From the NCBI GenBank assembly GCA_017998095.1, contig JAGODU010000012.1:1-49140 (forward strand): a stretch of DNA of 49,140 bases, read 5' to 3'. The notes under the pieces are model-generated. The model worked only from the letters and a program-made list of their open reading frames with translations. It was not told the DNA's origin and did no database searches. How positions within the stretch are numbered: the first letter of the stretch is position 1; the number at the start of each line of letters is the position of its first letter. This document shows positions 25,399-34,942 of the stretch, piece by piece. Position numbers and translations under genes: made by a program. The stretch is from Prolixibacteraceae bacterium (GTDB lineage Bacteria > Bacteroidota > Bacteroidia > Bacteroidales > Prolixibacteraceae).

Positions 25399-27360
25399 CT
25401 ATTTCTTCTGTTGAGCTTTAAGTTGCTTTACCATTTGAATATGTCCCGGAATGGACTTATCATTAGTAATAGAATATGCCTTTTCGAGATAACTTAGAGC
25501 TTCATCATAGTCAAATGTATTTATACAAGAATTAGCATATAACAACATAGCTTCAACATTATTTGGATTCAATTCCAGGGATTTTTTAAAATATTGTTTT
25601 GCTTTAACCCTTTCATTTAAGTTGAAATAAACCTTTCCGGTATAGAAGTATGCTTCACCGCTAGAAGGAGAATTTTTTATCCATTCATTTGCAGTTTCAA
25701 TAGCTTTGACATAATCCTGTCTTTCGAAATAATATCCGAAAATACTTTTATTAGCATTATCATCTGAGGGCATTTCTTTCAACACTTCTCTCATATATTT
25801 CAAGCCTGCCTGATGCTCCTTAATACTTATATTATAAGCTGCAAGAACTTTCCTTGATTGAATTCTGAAGTTTTTATCTTTTGAATTCAATAGCTTTGTA
25901 TAATATTCAACAGCCTTATTTTCCTGACCTGCTTTAAGACAATTCAACCCAAGTTCTGCAATAGTTTCTTCATTTTCAGGATTCAAGATATAGGCTTTTT
26001 CAAAACATTCAATAGTCTTTAAAGTGTTCTTTTCACCTGTGTCCTTATACATTTTACCAAGAGCGAACCATCCCCTGAAATAATCAGGATATTTTTCAGT
26101 CACATCAGTCCAAAGAGAAATTCTGTCATTCCAAACAACATTACGTGCAATAGTTCCGGCAGACATTAAGATTAATATACTTGCGGCAAAAGGTTTTAAA
26201 AAAGCTGGCTTTCTTGAAAAAAGAAAAAAGTCAAGTGTTCCAAAAAGTGAAATAGAAAAACCTGCTAATGGTAAATACATTCTTTGATCGAACATTGGAT
26301 CCGTGATAGGAATGATGGACGATTCAACTAAAAGAGTTATAAAAATCCAGAATATTCCAAAAGAAACCAAAGGTGATTTCTTCAACATATAAACTCCATA
26401 TCCTATTACGCCAATTAAAATCAGAATCCCTGATATAACTTTGAAATTAAAAAACCCATCAGCAATCTTTACTCCATGATCTATAGACAAACCTAATGGG
26501 ATCAACATCATTCCAAAGTATCGGGGAATAACATACATTTGGGTTGCCAAGTAATTTAGAGGAGTTATTTTATCAGTTTCAGCTGGAATTCCATAAATAG
26601 AAACTCCAATAATGAAAGCAGCAATCAGAACACTGCTGTATGCAATAATGTATTTATTACATATTTTACCATTTTTATTTCTGATAAAGAAAATCTCTAT
26701 AAGTAAAAATATTAAAGGAAAAACAATTGCATTTTGTTTTGAAAGAGAAGCTATTATTCCGGATAAAACTGCAAGAAAAAGAATAACCAGAGATTTTAAT
26801 TTTTTATCTTCCTTTAGATAGCTTGTTCTTCCAATAAAATATAATAGCGCAGAAATAATTAAAAACAAACCAGCCATAGCACTCATTCTTTGAATAATAT
26901 ATGTGACCGATTGTGTTTGTACAGGTTGTAATAAAAAATATAAAGAAATAATAAAAATCAGCCAGGAGTAATTCTTATTTTCTGAAGTAGTTTTAAAAAT
27001 CCTGCCAAGAAATATAAAAAGAAAAAAGCCAGTCAGTATATGAACTAAAAGATTAAAAAGATGATAACCAAAAACCTTTTCTCCATGAAGAGCATAATTA
27101 ATGGCAATTGTAAAGAAAGAAAAAGGTCTTTCGTTAATTTTCAGCCAATTATCAATATTCTTAAAATAGTCAAGCGAATGAACTGATTCACGAAATGAAA
27201 TCTGATTATGATCGTCAAATTGAAAAGGGACATTAAAACTACCGGAATAAACAATAAAATTAGTAAGGAAAAAGATTAAAAGAACATACCATTTGTTTTC
27301 AACAATATTATTCAATATTGTTTTCTTTTGTATCTGAGACTTTTGTTGTTTTGGTTTCAT
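25399..27360 (-). CDS. TMTC-like GT-C membrane glycosyltransferase with C-terminal TPR repeats
   Basis: A 653-residue protein with about ten to twelve membrane helices (roughly 24-415) followed by some six tetratricopeptide repeats (about 430-645). The first extracytoplasmic loop carries the acidic pair Asp49-Asp50 in PFQFDDHNQI, the GT-C-type catalytic position, and VIPRYFGMMLIPLGLSIDHG matches the DUF1736-like region of TMTC proteins. In animals TMTC1-4 are protein O-mannosyltransferases that use dolichyl-phosphate mannose. That activity is not shown for bacterial members. The ATG at 27360 lies 53 bases inside the DUF2304 gene; a TTG at 27315 that overlaps its stop is an alternative. The DPM1-like gene lies two genes upstream, supporting a shared lipid-sugar pathway. 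Confidence 0.78.
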   Translation of the reverse strand: MKPKQQKSQIQKKTILNNIVENKWYVLLIFFLTNFIVYSGSFNVPFQFDDHNQISFRESVHSLDYFKNIDNWLKINERPFSFFTIAINYALHGEKVFGYHLFNLLVHILTGFFLFIFLGRIFKTTSENKNYSWLIFIISLYFLLQPVQTQSVTYIIQRMSAMAGLFLIISALLYFIGRTSYLKEDKKLKSLVILFLAVLSGIIASLSKQNAIVFPLIFLLIEIFFIRNKNGKICNKYIIAYSSVLIAAFIIGVSIYGIPAETDKITPLNYLATQMYVIPRYFGMMLIPLGLSIDHGVKIADGFFNFKVISGILILIGVIGYGVYMLKKSPLVSFGIFWIFITLLVESSIIPITDPMFDQRMYLPLAGFSISLFGTLDFFLFSRKPAFLKPFAASILILMSAGTIARNVVWNDRISLWTDVTEKYPDYFRGWFALGKMYKDTGEKNTLKTIECFEKAYILNPENEETIAELGLNCLKAGQENKAVEYYTKLLNSKDKNFRIQSRKVLAAYNISIKEHQAGLKYMREVLKEMPSDDNANKSIFGYYFERQDYVKAIETANEWIKNSPSSGEAYFYTGKVYFNLNERVKAKQYFKKSLELNPNNVEAMLLYANSCINTFDYDEALSYLEKAYSITNDKSIPGHIQMVKQLKAQQKK

Positions 27361-27715
27361 TATTAGCTTTATTTTCGACTTTGTTTTCAATTTCTTGTTT
27401 AAAAAGGGCAAGTTCCTGAGCAAGTACTTTAATTTTTTCTGCTTGCTTTGATATTATTATTGAAAATTCAATTAATAGTAATATTATTCCGACAAGTAAA
27501 ATAATAAAAAGGACAGAAGGGGCATAAGCGATTCCGAAAACAGAAGCTAACCAGTCAATACCTCTTCTCCATATTGATAATACTACAAAGACCAAAGAAA
27601 CTGAAAGCCAAATCAATGAATATTCAGTTTTAAGTTTTCTTTTTCTTACAAGATTAATGACTACTACAAAGATCAATAAACTTGCTGCAACTGAAATTAC
27701 CTGTATTCTGTCCAT
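27308..27715 (-). CDS. DUF2304 small membrane protein
   Basis: A 135-residue protein with three predicted membrane helices (about 5-23, 33-50, 68-92) and a charged coiled-coil tail (KQAEKIKVLAQELALFKQEIENK). The start RIQVISVAASLLIFVVVINLVRKRKLKTEYSLIWL is typical of DUF2304, which sits beside DPM1-like glycosyltransferases in many surface-glycan loci and may be their membrane partner; this is family context, not demonstrated here. It lies between the GT2 gene (5 bases upstream) and the TMTC-like gene, which it overlaps by 53 bases. Confidence 0.85.
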   Translation of the reverse strand: MDRIQVISVAASLLIFVVVINLVRKRKLKTEYSLIWLSVSLVFVVLSIWRRGIDWLASVFGIAYAPSVLFIILLVGIILLLIEFSIIISKQAEKIKVLAQELALFKQEIENKVENKANNETKTTKVSDTKENNIE

Positions 27716-27720
27716 AGTAT

Positions 27721-28437
27721 TTAAGAATTAATTTCCCTGGGTCTTAAACATGCCATCAGCATTGAGATAATCACTTTTATCATATAGTAAGGGCCTTTAT
27801 GATAAGGTATTGAAGAAATGCCACCTTGTCGGGAATACATCTGAGTAAAAACCTCTTTGATAGAAAATTTATTCCGGGCAAGAAGAACTACAATTTCCGG
27901 TTCGGGATAATCAACAGGATATTCATGCACAATAAAACTTACAACTTTTTTGTTGAACGCTCTGAATCCTGAAGTATGATCTCTTATTCTTTTTCTTATT
28001 ATGAAAAGGCTTAAAATCTCAAACACCTTAATTCCAATTCTTCTTAAAAAATCAGAATTTTTAGTTTTATTATCTCCAACAAAACGAGATCCGATGCAAA
28101 CATCACATTCTCCTGATAAAACCAAATCAACTAATACTTTCACATCTTTAGCCTGATGTTGTCCATCAGCATCAAACTGGACAGCACAATCATAGTTATT
28201 TTTTGCAGCATATTTCAAACCGGTTTGAACTGCACCTCCAATTCCAAGATTAACAGGCAAGTCAACTACTATTGTATTTTTTATTCTTTTAGCCAATTCA
28301 GAAGTCTTGTCTGTTGATGCGTCATTAACGACAATGCAGTCATAAGCAGGACATTCGTAAAGAAGAGATTCAATAACAGAAGTTATTGTAGCCTCTTCAT
28401 TATAGGCAGGAATTATAATTAGTACTTTAGGATCCAT
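27721..28437 (-). CDS. DPM1-like glycosyltransferase family 2
   Basis: A 238-residue cytoplasmic GT-A enzyme of the dolichyl/polyprenyl-phosphate sugar synthase type, which would move a sugar from a nucleotide donor to undecaprenyl phosphate. The chosen ATG at 28437 gives the family start MDPKVLIIIPAYNEEATI; an ATG 14 codons upstream would add an odd hydrophobic tail. The metal-binding site FDADGQH, CIGSRF and the DHTSGFRAFNKK acceptor loop are all present. It lacks the C-terminal membrane helices of DPM1 fusions, and the adjacent DUF2304 protein may supply them. First gene of the three-gene unit ending in the TMTC-like protein. Confidence 0.88.
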   Translation of the reverse strand: MDPKVLIIIPAYNEEATITSVIESLLYECPAYDCIVVNDASTDKTSELAKRIKNTIVVDLPVNLGIGGAVQTGLKYAAKNNYDCAVQFDADGQHQAKDVKVLVDLVLSGECDVCIGSRFVGDNKTKNSDFLRRIGIKVFEILSLFIIRKRIRDHTSGFRAFNKKVVSFIVHEYPVDYPEPEIVVLLARNKFSIKEVFTQMYSRQGGISSIPYHKGPYYMIKVIISMLMACLRPREINS

Positions 28438-28532
28438 CTTTAAAATGAAAAGTGAAACTAATAAAAAAATTAAAATCAAAAGATAATTTAAAACAAAATA
28501 CTAATAAGCAGTATTAAAACTTATTGTTTTTG

Positions 28533-28540
28533 TATTTTTG
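28533..28540 (+). promoter_or_regulatory. TAnnTTTG -7 element of gpsA
   Basis: TATTTTTG followed by C, an exact -7 consensus, 36 bases upstream of the gpsA ATG. No exact TTTG at the -33 spacing. The location supports the start at 28577 rather than an ATG-less upstream extension. Confidence 0.5.
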
Positions 28541-28576
28541 CGGATCAATAAAAAAGGGAGATTATATTATAATTTA

Positions 28577-29572
28577 ATGTTTACCGGACAAAAAATAGCA
28601 ATAATAGGAAGCGGGAGTTGGGCTACTGCGTTAGCCAAGATATTAATGAATAATACAGGTACAATAAACTGGTATATCAGAAATCCGGAGAATATAGAGT
28701 ATTTCAAAAAAAACAGTCATAATCCCAATTATTTATGTGATGTATTATTTGATGTCAGCAAAATAGGCTTTTACAATGATATAAATGAAGTTTGCGAATC
28801 ATCAGATGTTCTTATCTTTGTAATACCTTCTGCATTTTTAAAAGAATCTTTGGAGAATTTAACTGTTGACATAAGTAAGAAATTCATTATTTCAGCAATT
28901 AAAGGAATTGTACCAGAGGACAATCTGATAGTTGGCAAATTTTTCAATCAAAAATTCAATGTTCCTCTAGATTCAATAGGAATAATTGCAGGACCATGTC
29001 ATGCTGAAGAAATTGCCCTTGAAAGACTTTCATATTTAACAATAGCATGTCCTGATGTAAAAAAGGCAAGAGCTTTTGCCTTGATGATTGAAAGTTCATA
29101 TATAAGAGCCCATATTTCAGATGATATTTATGGTACTGAATATGCTTCTGTTCTAAAAAATGTAATAGCAATTGCAGCAGGAATTTGTAACGGCCTGCAT
29201 TATGGAGATAATTTCCAGGCAGTATTGGTTTCAAATGCTATACAGGAAATCAAAAGATTTGTAGATAAGGTACACCCGATAACTAGAGATATAAAAGGAT
29301 CTTCATACCTTGGAGATTTGTTGGTTACAGCATATTCTCAGTTTAGCCGGAACAGGCTTTTCGGGACTATGATAGGTAAAGGATATTCCATTAAAGCAGC
29401 TCAGTTAGAAATGAGAATGGTTGCTGAAGGTTATTATGCGGTAAAGTGTATAAAAGAAATTAATCAGGAGCATAATGTAAACATGCCTATATGCGATGCT
29501 GTTTACAATATATGTTATGAAAATATTTCACCTGCGATAGAAATAAGATTATTAACAGAAAATCTAAGATAA
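28577..29572 (+). CDS. gpsA: NAD(P)H-dependent glycerol-3-phosphate dehydrogenase
   Basis: Reduces dihydroxyacetone phosphate to sn-glycerol 3-phosphate for phospholipid synthesis. The 331 residues from the ATG at 28577 start with the Rossmann loop [18 protein letters not shown] and show [23 protein letters not shown] and the catalytic-lysine segment [28 protein letters not shown], then [26 protein letters not shown], which is highly conserved. The two in-frame codons before 28577 would lie inside the promoter element. pgi follows after 4 bases, forming a two-gene unit. Confidence 0.95.
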   Translation: MFTGQKIAIIGSGSWATALAKILMNNTGTINWYIRNPENIEYFKKNSHNPNYLCDVLFDVSKIGFYNDINEVCESSDVLIFVIPSAFLKESLENLTVDISKKFIISAIKGIVPEDNLIVGKFFNQKFNVPLDSIGIIAGPCHAEEIALERLSYLTIACPDVKKARAFALMIESSYIRAHISDDIYGTEYASVLKNVIAIAAGICNGLHYGDNFQAVLVSNAIQEIKRFVDKVHPITRDIKGSSYLGDLLVTAYSQFSRNRLFGTMIGKGYSIKAAQLEMRMVAEGYYAVKCIKEINQEHNVNMPICDAVYNICYENISPAIEIRLLTENLR

Positions 29573-29576
29573 CACG

Positions 29577-30953
29577 ATGGAAAAATTAAAATTAGACCTT
29601 TCAAAAGCATTTGGTAAATCAGCCGGATTTATTTCTCCTGCTGAATTTGAAACATACAAAAATGCTACTGAAGAATATAATTATGCATTACATTCAAAAT
29701 CAGGCAGAGGGAGTGATTATGTTGGTTGGGTAAATCTTCCAAACGAAATAAGTGATGATTTTCTGACCGATATTGAAGAAACAGCAAAAAATATCAGAGC
29801 CAAAAACATTGATATTTATGTAGTAATAGGCATTGGAGGATCATATTTGGGAGCAAAAGCAGTAATAGATGCATTAAACAATAATTTTTCTCAATTAAAT
29901 GGCAACAAACCTGCAATCTTATTTGCAGGTCAAAATATTAGCGAAGATTATCTTGCAGAACTTAGAGATCTTTTGAAAACAAAAGAATGGGCAATTTGCG
30001 TAATTTCCAAATCAGGTACCACTACTGAGCCTGCATTAGCTTTCAGAGTTCTTAAACAAGATATAGAAGAAAAATATGGCAAAAATGAATCAATAAGCAG
30101 AATATGTGCAATAACTGATTCATCTAAAGGGGCATTAAGAACACTAGCAAATTCAGAAGGATATAAAACATATGTAATACCTGATGATGTTGGTGGCCGA
30201 TATTCTGTATTAACTCCGGTAGGTTTGGTGGCAATTGCAGTTGCAGGTTTTGATATTAAAGCACTTGTCAAGGGTGCAAAGGACATGTCAGACCTTACGT
30301 TGCCTTCTGTTAAGTTTAATGAAAATATTGCCTGTAAATATGCAGCAGCAAGACATGTTTTATATTCTGAAGGAAAGAAAATTGAAATTCTTGTAAACTA
30401 TCAACCGAAACTTCACTTCATGGCTGAGTGGTGGAAACAATTATATGGAGAAAGTGAAGGGAAAAACGGTAAGGGAATTTTTCCTGCTTCTGTTGATTTT
30501 TCTTCCGACCTTCATTCAATGGGGCAATATATTCAGGAGGGTGAGCGAATTATATTTGAAACAGTACTGTCAGTATCAAAACCAAATAGAGAAGTAATTA
30601 TTCCATCAGATAAAGATAATCTCGACAAATTGAATTTCCTAGCTGGAAAAAATGTTGATTTTGTTAATAAGATGGCTGAACTTGGAACTCAAATAGCTCA
30701 TGTTGATGGAGACGTTCCAAACATCAGAATTGAAATTCCTGAATTAAATGAATACTTCATTGGTCAAATGATTTATTTCTTTGAAAAAGCATGTGGAATC
30801 AGCGGATATTTATTGAACGTTAATCCTTTCGATCAACCGGGAGTAGAAGCCTATAAGAAAAACATGTTTGCTCTTCTTGAAAAACCTGGCTTTGAAGAGG
30901 AAACTAAAATGTTAAAAGGAAGAATATGGAATATTCCGGTCATAAAATTATGA
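29577..30953 (+). CDS. pgi: Glucose-6-phosphate isomerase
   Basis: Interconverts glucose 6-phosphate and fructose 6-phosphate in glycolysis and gluconeogenesis. The 458 residues match the shorter bacterial form (about 445-460). Conserved segments include [16 protein letters not shown], the phosphate-binding [33 protein letters not shown], and [20 protein letters not shown] with the catalytic Glu, then [12 protein letters not shown] with the catalytic His and the lysine region near the C terminus. It starts 4 bases after gpsA and is followed by a good terminator at 30992-31042. Confidence 0.96.
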   Translation: MEKLKLDLSKAFGKSAGFISPAEFETYKNATEEYNYALHSKSGRGSDYVGWVNLPNEISDDFLTDIEETAKNIRAKNIDIYVVIGIGGSYLGAKAVIDALNNNFSQLNGNKPAILFAGQNISEDYLAELRDLLKTKEWAICVISKSGTTTEPALAFRVLKQDIEEKYGKNESISRICAITDSSKGALRTLANSEGYKTYVIPDDVGGRYSVLTPVGLVAIAVAGFDIKALVKGAKDMSDLTLPSVKFNENIACKYAAARHVLYSEGKKIEILVNYQPKLHFMAEWWKQLYGESEGKNGKGIFPASVDFSSDLHSMGQYIQEGERIIFETVLSVSKPNREVIIPSDKDNLDKLNFLAGKNVDFVNKMAELGTQIAHVDGDVPNIRIEIPELNEYFIGQMIYFFEKACGISGYLLNVNPFDQPGVEAYKKNMFALLEKPGFEEETKMLKGRIWNIPVIKL

Positions 30954-30991
30954 TTTGAATTTTCATTCATATACTAAGATCATTTACTAGT

Positions 30992-31042
30992 AAAAGATTA
31001 TCTCAAAATATGATAAAATTTTTGGGATAATCTTTTTTCTTT
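30992..31042 (+). terminator. Rho-independent terminator after pgi
   Basis: Arms 30992-31007 and 31021-31036 pair over 16 bp with one G-U pair and a 13-base loop, ending in a T-rich tail (ttttttcttt). It begins 39 bases after the pgi stop and leaves 15 bases before the next gene. Confidence 0.8.
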
Positions 31043-31056
31043 TATATAATTAAAGA

Positions 31057-31725
31057 ATGAATTATTTGGGCCATATATTTTTATCGGGGGATAATGAAGA
31101 TATAATTGTTGGGAATTTCATTGCTGATTCTGTTAAAGGGAAAAAGTACAAATTATATCCAACAGAAATTCAAAAAGGCATCTTATTACATAGAAAGATA
31201 GATGAGTTCACTGATAAAAATGAGCATTTCCAAAACATTAAATTATTTTTTATTCCTGTTTACAACCATTACTCAGGTGTTGTTGCAGACTTAACTGTAG
31301 ATTATTACCTTGCATTAAACTGGAGTAATTATTCTGATATTCCTTTAAAAATATTCACTTCAAAAATCTATAATATTTTTTTAAAGAATTATCATATTAT
31401 ACCTGTTCGAATGAAGCGTTTCTTACATAACCTGATATATAGGGACAGATTGCTTACATATTCCAGTTTAAAAGGTATTAAAGAAGCACTTTCAATTATG
31501 TCATTTCATTCTGAATTGCCAGATTTTTCAGCAAAAGCAGTTAGAATAATAGATGATAATAATAAAGAAATGAACAATCTTTTCAATTCATTTATTAATG
31601 AAATAAGAGAGTATGTTCAAATTCAAAAAGATGAAATTCTAATTGATGAAGAAAAAGACTTAAACGCTAACGCAACTGCTCAAATCTGCTTCGATCAAGG
31701 CTCAATAAAACGAAAAGAAGTATAG
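31057..31725 (+). CDS. Acyl carrier protein phosphodiesterase (AcpH-like)
   Basis: Removes the 4'-phosphopantetheine group from acyl carrier protein in a manganese-dependent reaction, if it behaves like E. coli AcpH. The start MNYLGHIFLSGDNEDIIVGNFIADSVKGKKY and GILLHRKIDEFTDKN give the family's HLHL/D and HR.ID metal-site patterns (H...D, HR.ID), and VYNHYSGVVADLTVDYYLALNW continues it. E. coli AcpH has about 193 residues; this one has 222. The extra C-terminal part reads through the convergent rodA gene's 3' end by 59 bases, which may be a lost stop codon. Related proteins of unknown substrate also exist, so no symbol is given. Confidence 0.8.
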   Translation: MNYLGHIFLSGDNEDIIVGNFIADSVKGKKYKLYPTEIQKGILLHRKIDEFTDKNEHFQNIKLFFIPVYNHYSGVVADLTVDYYLALNWSNYSDIPLKIFTSKIYNIFLKNYHIIPVRMKRFLHNLIYRDRLLTYSSLKGIKEALSIMSFHSELPDFSAKAVRIIDDNNKEMNNLFNSFINEIREYVQIQKDEILIDEEKDLNANATAQICFDQGSIKRKEV

Positions 31726-33094
31726 TGAAAAACCATAAAGAAGAACCTCCATAACTAAAAAAAGGCAAAGGAATGCCAATAACAGGAGCTAAACCAATGG
31801 TCATACCTATATTAACCGCAAAATGGAAAAATATTATTGAAGCAACAGAATATCCATAAAACCTACTAAATGTAGATTTCTGTCTTTCTGCAAGTTTAAC
31901 AATTCTATACAGCATGAAAACAAAAGCTAAAACAATTACTGCTGTTCCAACAAATCCCCATTCTTCTCCAACAGTACAGAAAATAAAGTCGGTGCTTTGT
32001 TCAGGCACAAAATCATATTTTGTTTGAGTACCTTTTAAGAAACCTTTTCCAAGGAATCCTCCTGACCCAATTGCAATCTTAGATTGATTAACATTATAAC
32101 CGGCCCCTAATGGATCAGATTCTATGCCAAGTAAGTTATTAATTCTATCCTGATGATGAGGCTTGAGAATATTATGAAAGGTAAAGTCAACAGTAAAAGA
32201 TAATAAAACAGAAATAAGGAAAATTGAGATGACTAACGGGGCCTGAGGTATTCTTTTATAAATTGCTAAAAAAAGAAGTATTACAGAACTTATAATAGAT
32301 GACCTAAGAAGTATATAATAAAAATCAAGTGGTGTACCCTTAAAAATAATATAAAAAAGAGTAATAAGAGCAGTAAATGAAACAAAAACAATCAGACCGG
32401 TTAAAATATTGTTCCACTTTTTCTTAATAAGATAATAGGCCAGGAAAGCCAGGAAAATTAAAACAAGTATGAAAATAGCCGGATTTAAAACCAATGATAG
32501 AATAAAAATTAAACCAACAAGAAAAAGAAAAAATAATATTAGCCCTGATAAACCTTCTCTGAACATTGGTAATAAAAACACCATGTATACTATTGCAGAT
32601 CCGGTATCATGCTGTAAAAAAATCAAAAGAACAGGAATTAAAATAAGAATAAGAATATTCAAACGTGATTTGGAATCTTTAAAACTAAAGTTATATGTAC
32701 TGACTAATTTAGCTAGTGCAAGAGAAGTACCGAATTTAGCAAACTCAGAAGGTTGAAATCCAAAACTTCCAAATAAAAACCAGGACTTAGATCCGTTAAC
32801 TTCAGCACCAAGAAAAAGAACAACAAATAACAAGAAAATAAAAAATCCGAATATTAAATAGGAAAAAGTCACAAACACTTTACTGTCTGTTGCAATAATA
32901 AGCACTGCCATAAAGAATGCACAAATGATCCATATCATTTGCTTACCATATCTCTGGCTCATATCAAAAATACTCTTATGTTCTTCATTATAAACAGAAG
33001 AATAAATATTCAACCATCCGGCGAACACCATGAATAAGTAAACCAGAATAATTACCCAGTCAATTTTTTTCCATATACTATAGTTCCCTGACAA
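31667..33094 (-). CDS. rodA: Rod-shape SEDS peptidoglycan polymerase RodA
   Basis: The glycosyltransferase of the elongasome, making glycan strands from lipid II with PBP2. The 475 residues form about ten to twelve membrane helices with the SEDS landmarks: NGSKSWFLFGSFGFQPSEFAKFG, LQHDTGSAIVYMVF, IAIGSGGFLGKGFLKGTQTKYDFVPEQSTDFIF and the final GIPLPFFSYGGSSL. The start is a TTG at 33094, directly after the mrdA stop; the next Met is inside the first helix. It is the last gene of the purH-mre-mrdA-rodA unit and overlaps the convergent AcpH gene by 59 bases. Confidence 0.95.
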   Translation of the reverse strand: MSGNYSIWKKIDWVIILVYLFMVFAGWLNIYSSVYNEEHKSIFDMSQRYGKQMIWIICAFFMAVLIIATDSKVFVTFSYLIFGFFIFLLFVVLFLGAEVNGSKSWFLFGSFGFQPSEFAKFGTSLALAKLVSTYNFSFKDSKSRLNILILILIPVLLIFLQHDTGSAIVYMVFLLPMFREGLSGLILFFLFLVGLIFILSLVLNPAIFILVLIFLAFLAYYLIKKKWNNILTGLIVFVSFTALITLFYIIFKGTPLDFYYILLRSSIISSVILLFLAIYKRIPQAPLVISIFLISVLLSFTVDFTFHNILKPHHQDRINNLLGIESDPLGAGYNVNQSKIAIGSGGFLGKGFLKGTQTKYDFVPEQSTDFIFCTVGEEWGFVGTAVIVLAFVFMLYRIVKLAERQKSTFSRFYGYSVASIIFFHFAVNIGMTIGLAPVIGIPLPFFSYGGSSLWFFTILLFVLLSLDRSRFEQLR

Positions 33095-33095
33095 T

Positions 33096-34937
33096 TTATT
33101 TATAATACTTAATATAATTTGGCAAATATGGATATAATAAATTTGATTCTATCATTTTTGTTTCAAGCCCTTTTCTGGAAGGTTGAATAGAATCATTTAA
33201 ATATTTTTCAATCATTAATGATGCAATTGGTCCGGCATATAGATTACCCCACTTACCATTTTCAACATACACAGCAATTGCAATTTTAGGATTTTCTCTA
33301 GGAGCAAAAGCAATAAACGTCGAATGATCAACTCCTGAATTTTGAGCTGTTCCGGTCTTACCACAGGCTTTTATTCCGGGAATATTACAGTTACTGGCAG
33401 TACCTCCGGTAAAAACACCTTCCATACCATCTAAAATCAATTCAAAATTAATACGATCTACACTTGTATTTTTCTTTTTTAAAAATTCATCATTGATTTC
33501 CTTTCCTTCAATTTTCTTTACAACATGAGGAGGATAATAAAAGCCTCTGTTTGCAATAATTGCAGCATAATTAGCCATTTGAATCGGGGTAGTCTGAATC
33601 TCTCCCTGGCCTATAGCTAAAGAAACAACAGATAAAGACCTCCATTTGGTACCTTTAAAGGTTTTTTTGTCATAATACTCAGAAGTTGGAATAAAACCTT
33701 TAGCTTCTTCATTAAATTCTATACTTACTCTATTCCCAAATCCAAAGCTCAAAACATGATTTCTCCATGCTTCGTAACCTTCTTTGGGGGAATTATATTT
33801 TTTTGCATCAAGGACTCTCCTGAATACCTGAGAAAAGTAGGCATTACATGAAGCAGAGATTGCACTATTTAATGAAAAAGACTGATGGTGGTGACAAGCC
33901 TGATGAAAATTGCCTATATGAAGCCCTCCGTTACAACTAAAAGCAGATGAACTAGTAATTGCATCTTCTTGTAAGGCAATCAATCCATGTAACATTTTAA
34001 AAGTAGAGCCCGGTGGATATTGAGCACTGGTTGCCCGATTAAATAGAGGCAACAAAGTATCGTTTAGTAATTTTGGAAAATTCTCAATCCTATTTCTTCC
34101 AACGAGAATATCCGGCTTATAAGATGGAGAACTAACAAGTGTTAAAATTTCTCCGGTTGAAGGTTCAATGGCAACTATACTACCGGCTTTATTACTCATC
34201 AATAATTCGCCATACTCCTGAAGTTTCCAGTCAAGGGTTGTTATTAAATTATTACCCTTAATTGAAACAGTGTCAAGTAAACCATTATTATATGATCCCT
34301 TTACTCTATTATGAACATCAACTAAAAATAAAGACACTCCTTTTTTACCTCTCAGTTCATTTTCATAAGCTCCTTCAATACCATTTATTCCTACATAGTC
34401 ACCCATTCTATAATAAGGATCCTTATTAATTGCCATTTGATCAACTTCACCAATATAGCCCAGCACATGAGCAGCTATATTATGAGAATAATTTCTAAGA
34501 GTTCGTGTTTGAAAATAGAATCCCGGATATTTATACATTTTTTCTTGCAAAAGAGCATAACTGGAAGGGGAAACCTGCTTAACCACGGCAGTTGGTTTAA
34601 ACTTTGAGTAAGCCTTGGCTTTCTTTAGCTCATTGGTAAAATCAGTTTTAGAAATCTTTAAATAATTACAAAGAGAAACTGTATCGAAAATTCCAATTTC
34701 TGATGGAGTAGCCATCAAATCATATACTGCCTGATTGTAAACTAGCAGTTCACCATTCCTATCGTAAATCAAACCACGGGAAGGAAAATCAACAACTTCT
34801 CTAACAACATTTCTAGTGGCAGACCTTTTGTAAGAAGAATTTATTACCTGCAAGCTAAAAAGCTTAATAATAAATGCAATACCTACAAAAAAGAATAAAA
34901 AAAGAATTATATTTTTCCTTTTAGAATAACTGTCCAC
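33096..34937 (-). CDS. mrdA: Penicillin-binding protein 2 (elongasome transpeptidase)
   Basis: Inner-membrane-anchored class B PBP that cross-links peptidoglycan during cell elongation. It has 613 residues: one membrane anchor (about 9-29), the PBP dimer domain with the RGLIYDRNGELLVYN start (54-68), and the transpeptidase with catalytic Ser311 in PGSTFK (SxxK), SCN at 363-365 (SxN) and KTG at 527-529. All three active-site motifs are intact. It starts with GTG at 34937, 5 bases after mreD, and ends 1 base before the rodA TTG, so translation of the two is probably coupled. Confidence 0.96.
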   Translation of the reverse strand: MDSYSKRKNIILFLFFFVGIAFIIKLFSLQVINSSYKRSATRNVVREVVDFPSRGLIYDRNGELLVYNQAVYDLMATPSEIGIFDTVSLCNYLKISKTDFTNELKKAKAYSKFKPTAVVKQVSPSSYALLQEKMYKYPGFYFQTRTLRNYSHNIAAHVLGYIGEVDQMAINKDPYYRMGDYVGINGIEGAYENELRGKKGVSLFLVDVHNRVKGSYNNGLLDTVSIKGNNLITTLDWKLQEYGELLMSNKAGSIVAIEPSTGEILTLVSSPSYKPDILVGRNRIENFPKLLNDTLLPLFNRATSAQYPPGSTFKMLHGLIALQEDAITSSSAFSCNGGLHIGNFHQACHHHQSFSLNSAISASCNAYFSQVFRRVLDAKKYNSPKEGYEAWRNHVLSFGFGNRVSIEFNEEAKGFIPTSEYYDKKTFKGTKWRSLSVVSLAIGQGEIQTTPIQMANYAAIIANRGFYYPPHVVKKIEGKEINDEFLKKKNTSVDRINFELILDGMEGVFTGGTASNCNIPGIKACGKTGTAQNSGVDHSTFIAFAPRENPKIAIAVYVENGKWGNLYAGPIASLMIEKYLNDSIQPSRKGLETKMIESNLLYPYLPNYIKYYK

Positions 34938-34942
34938 TTTGT

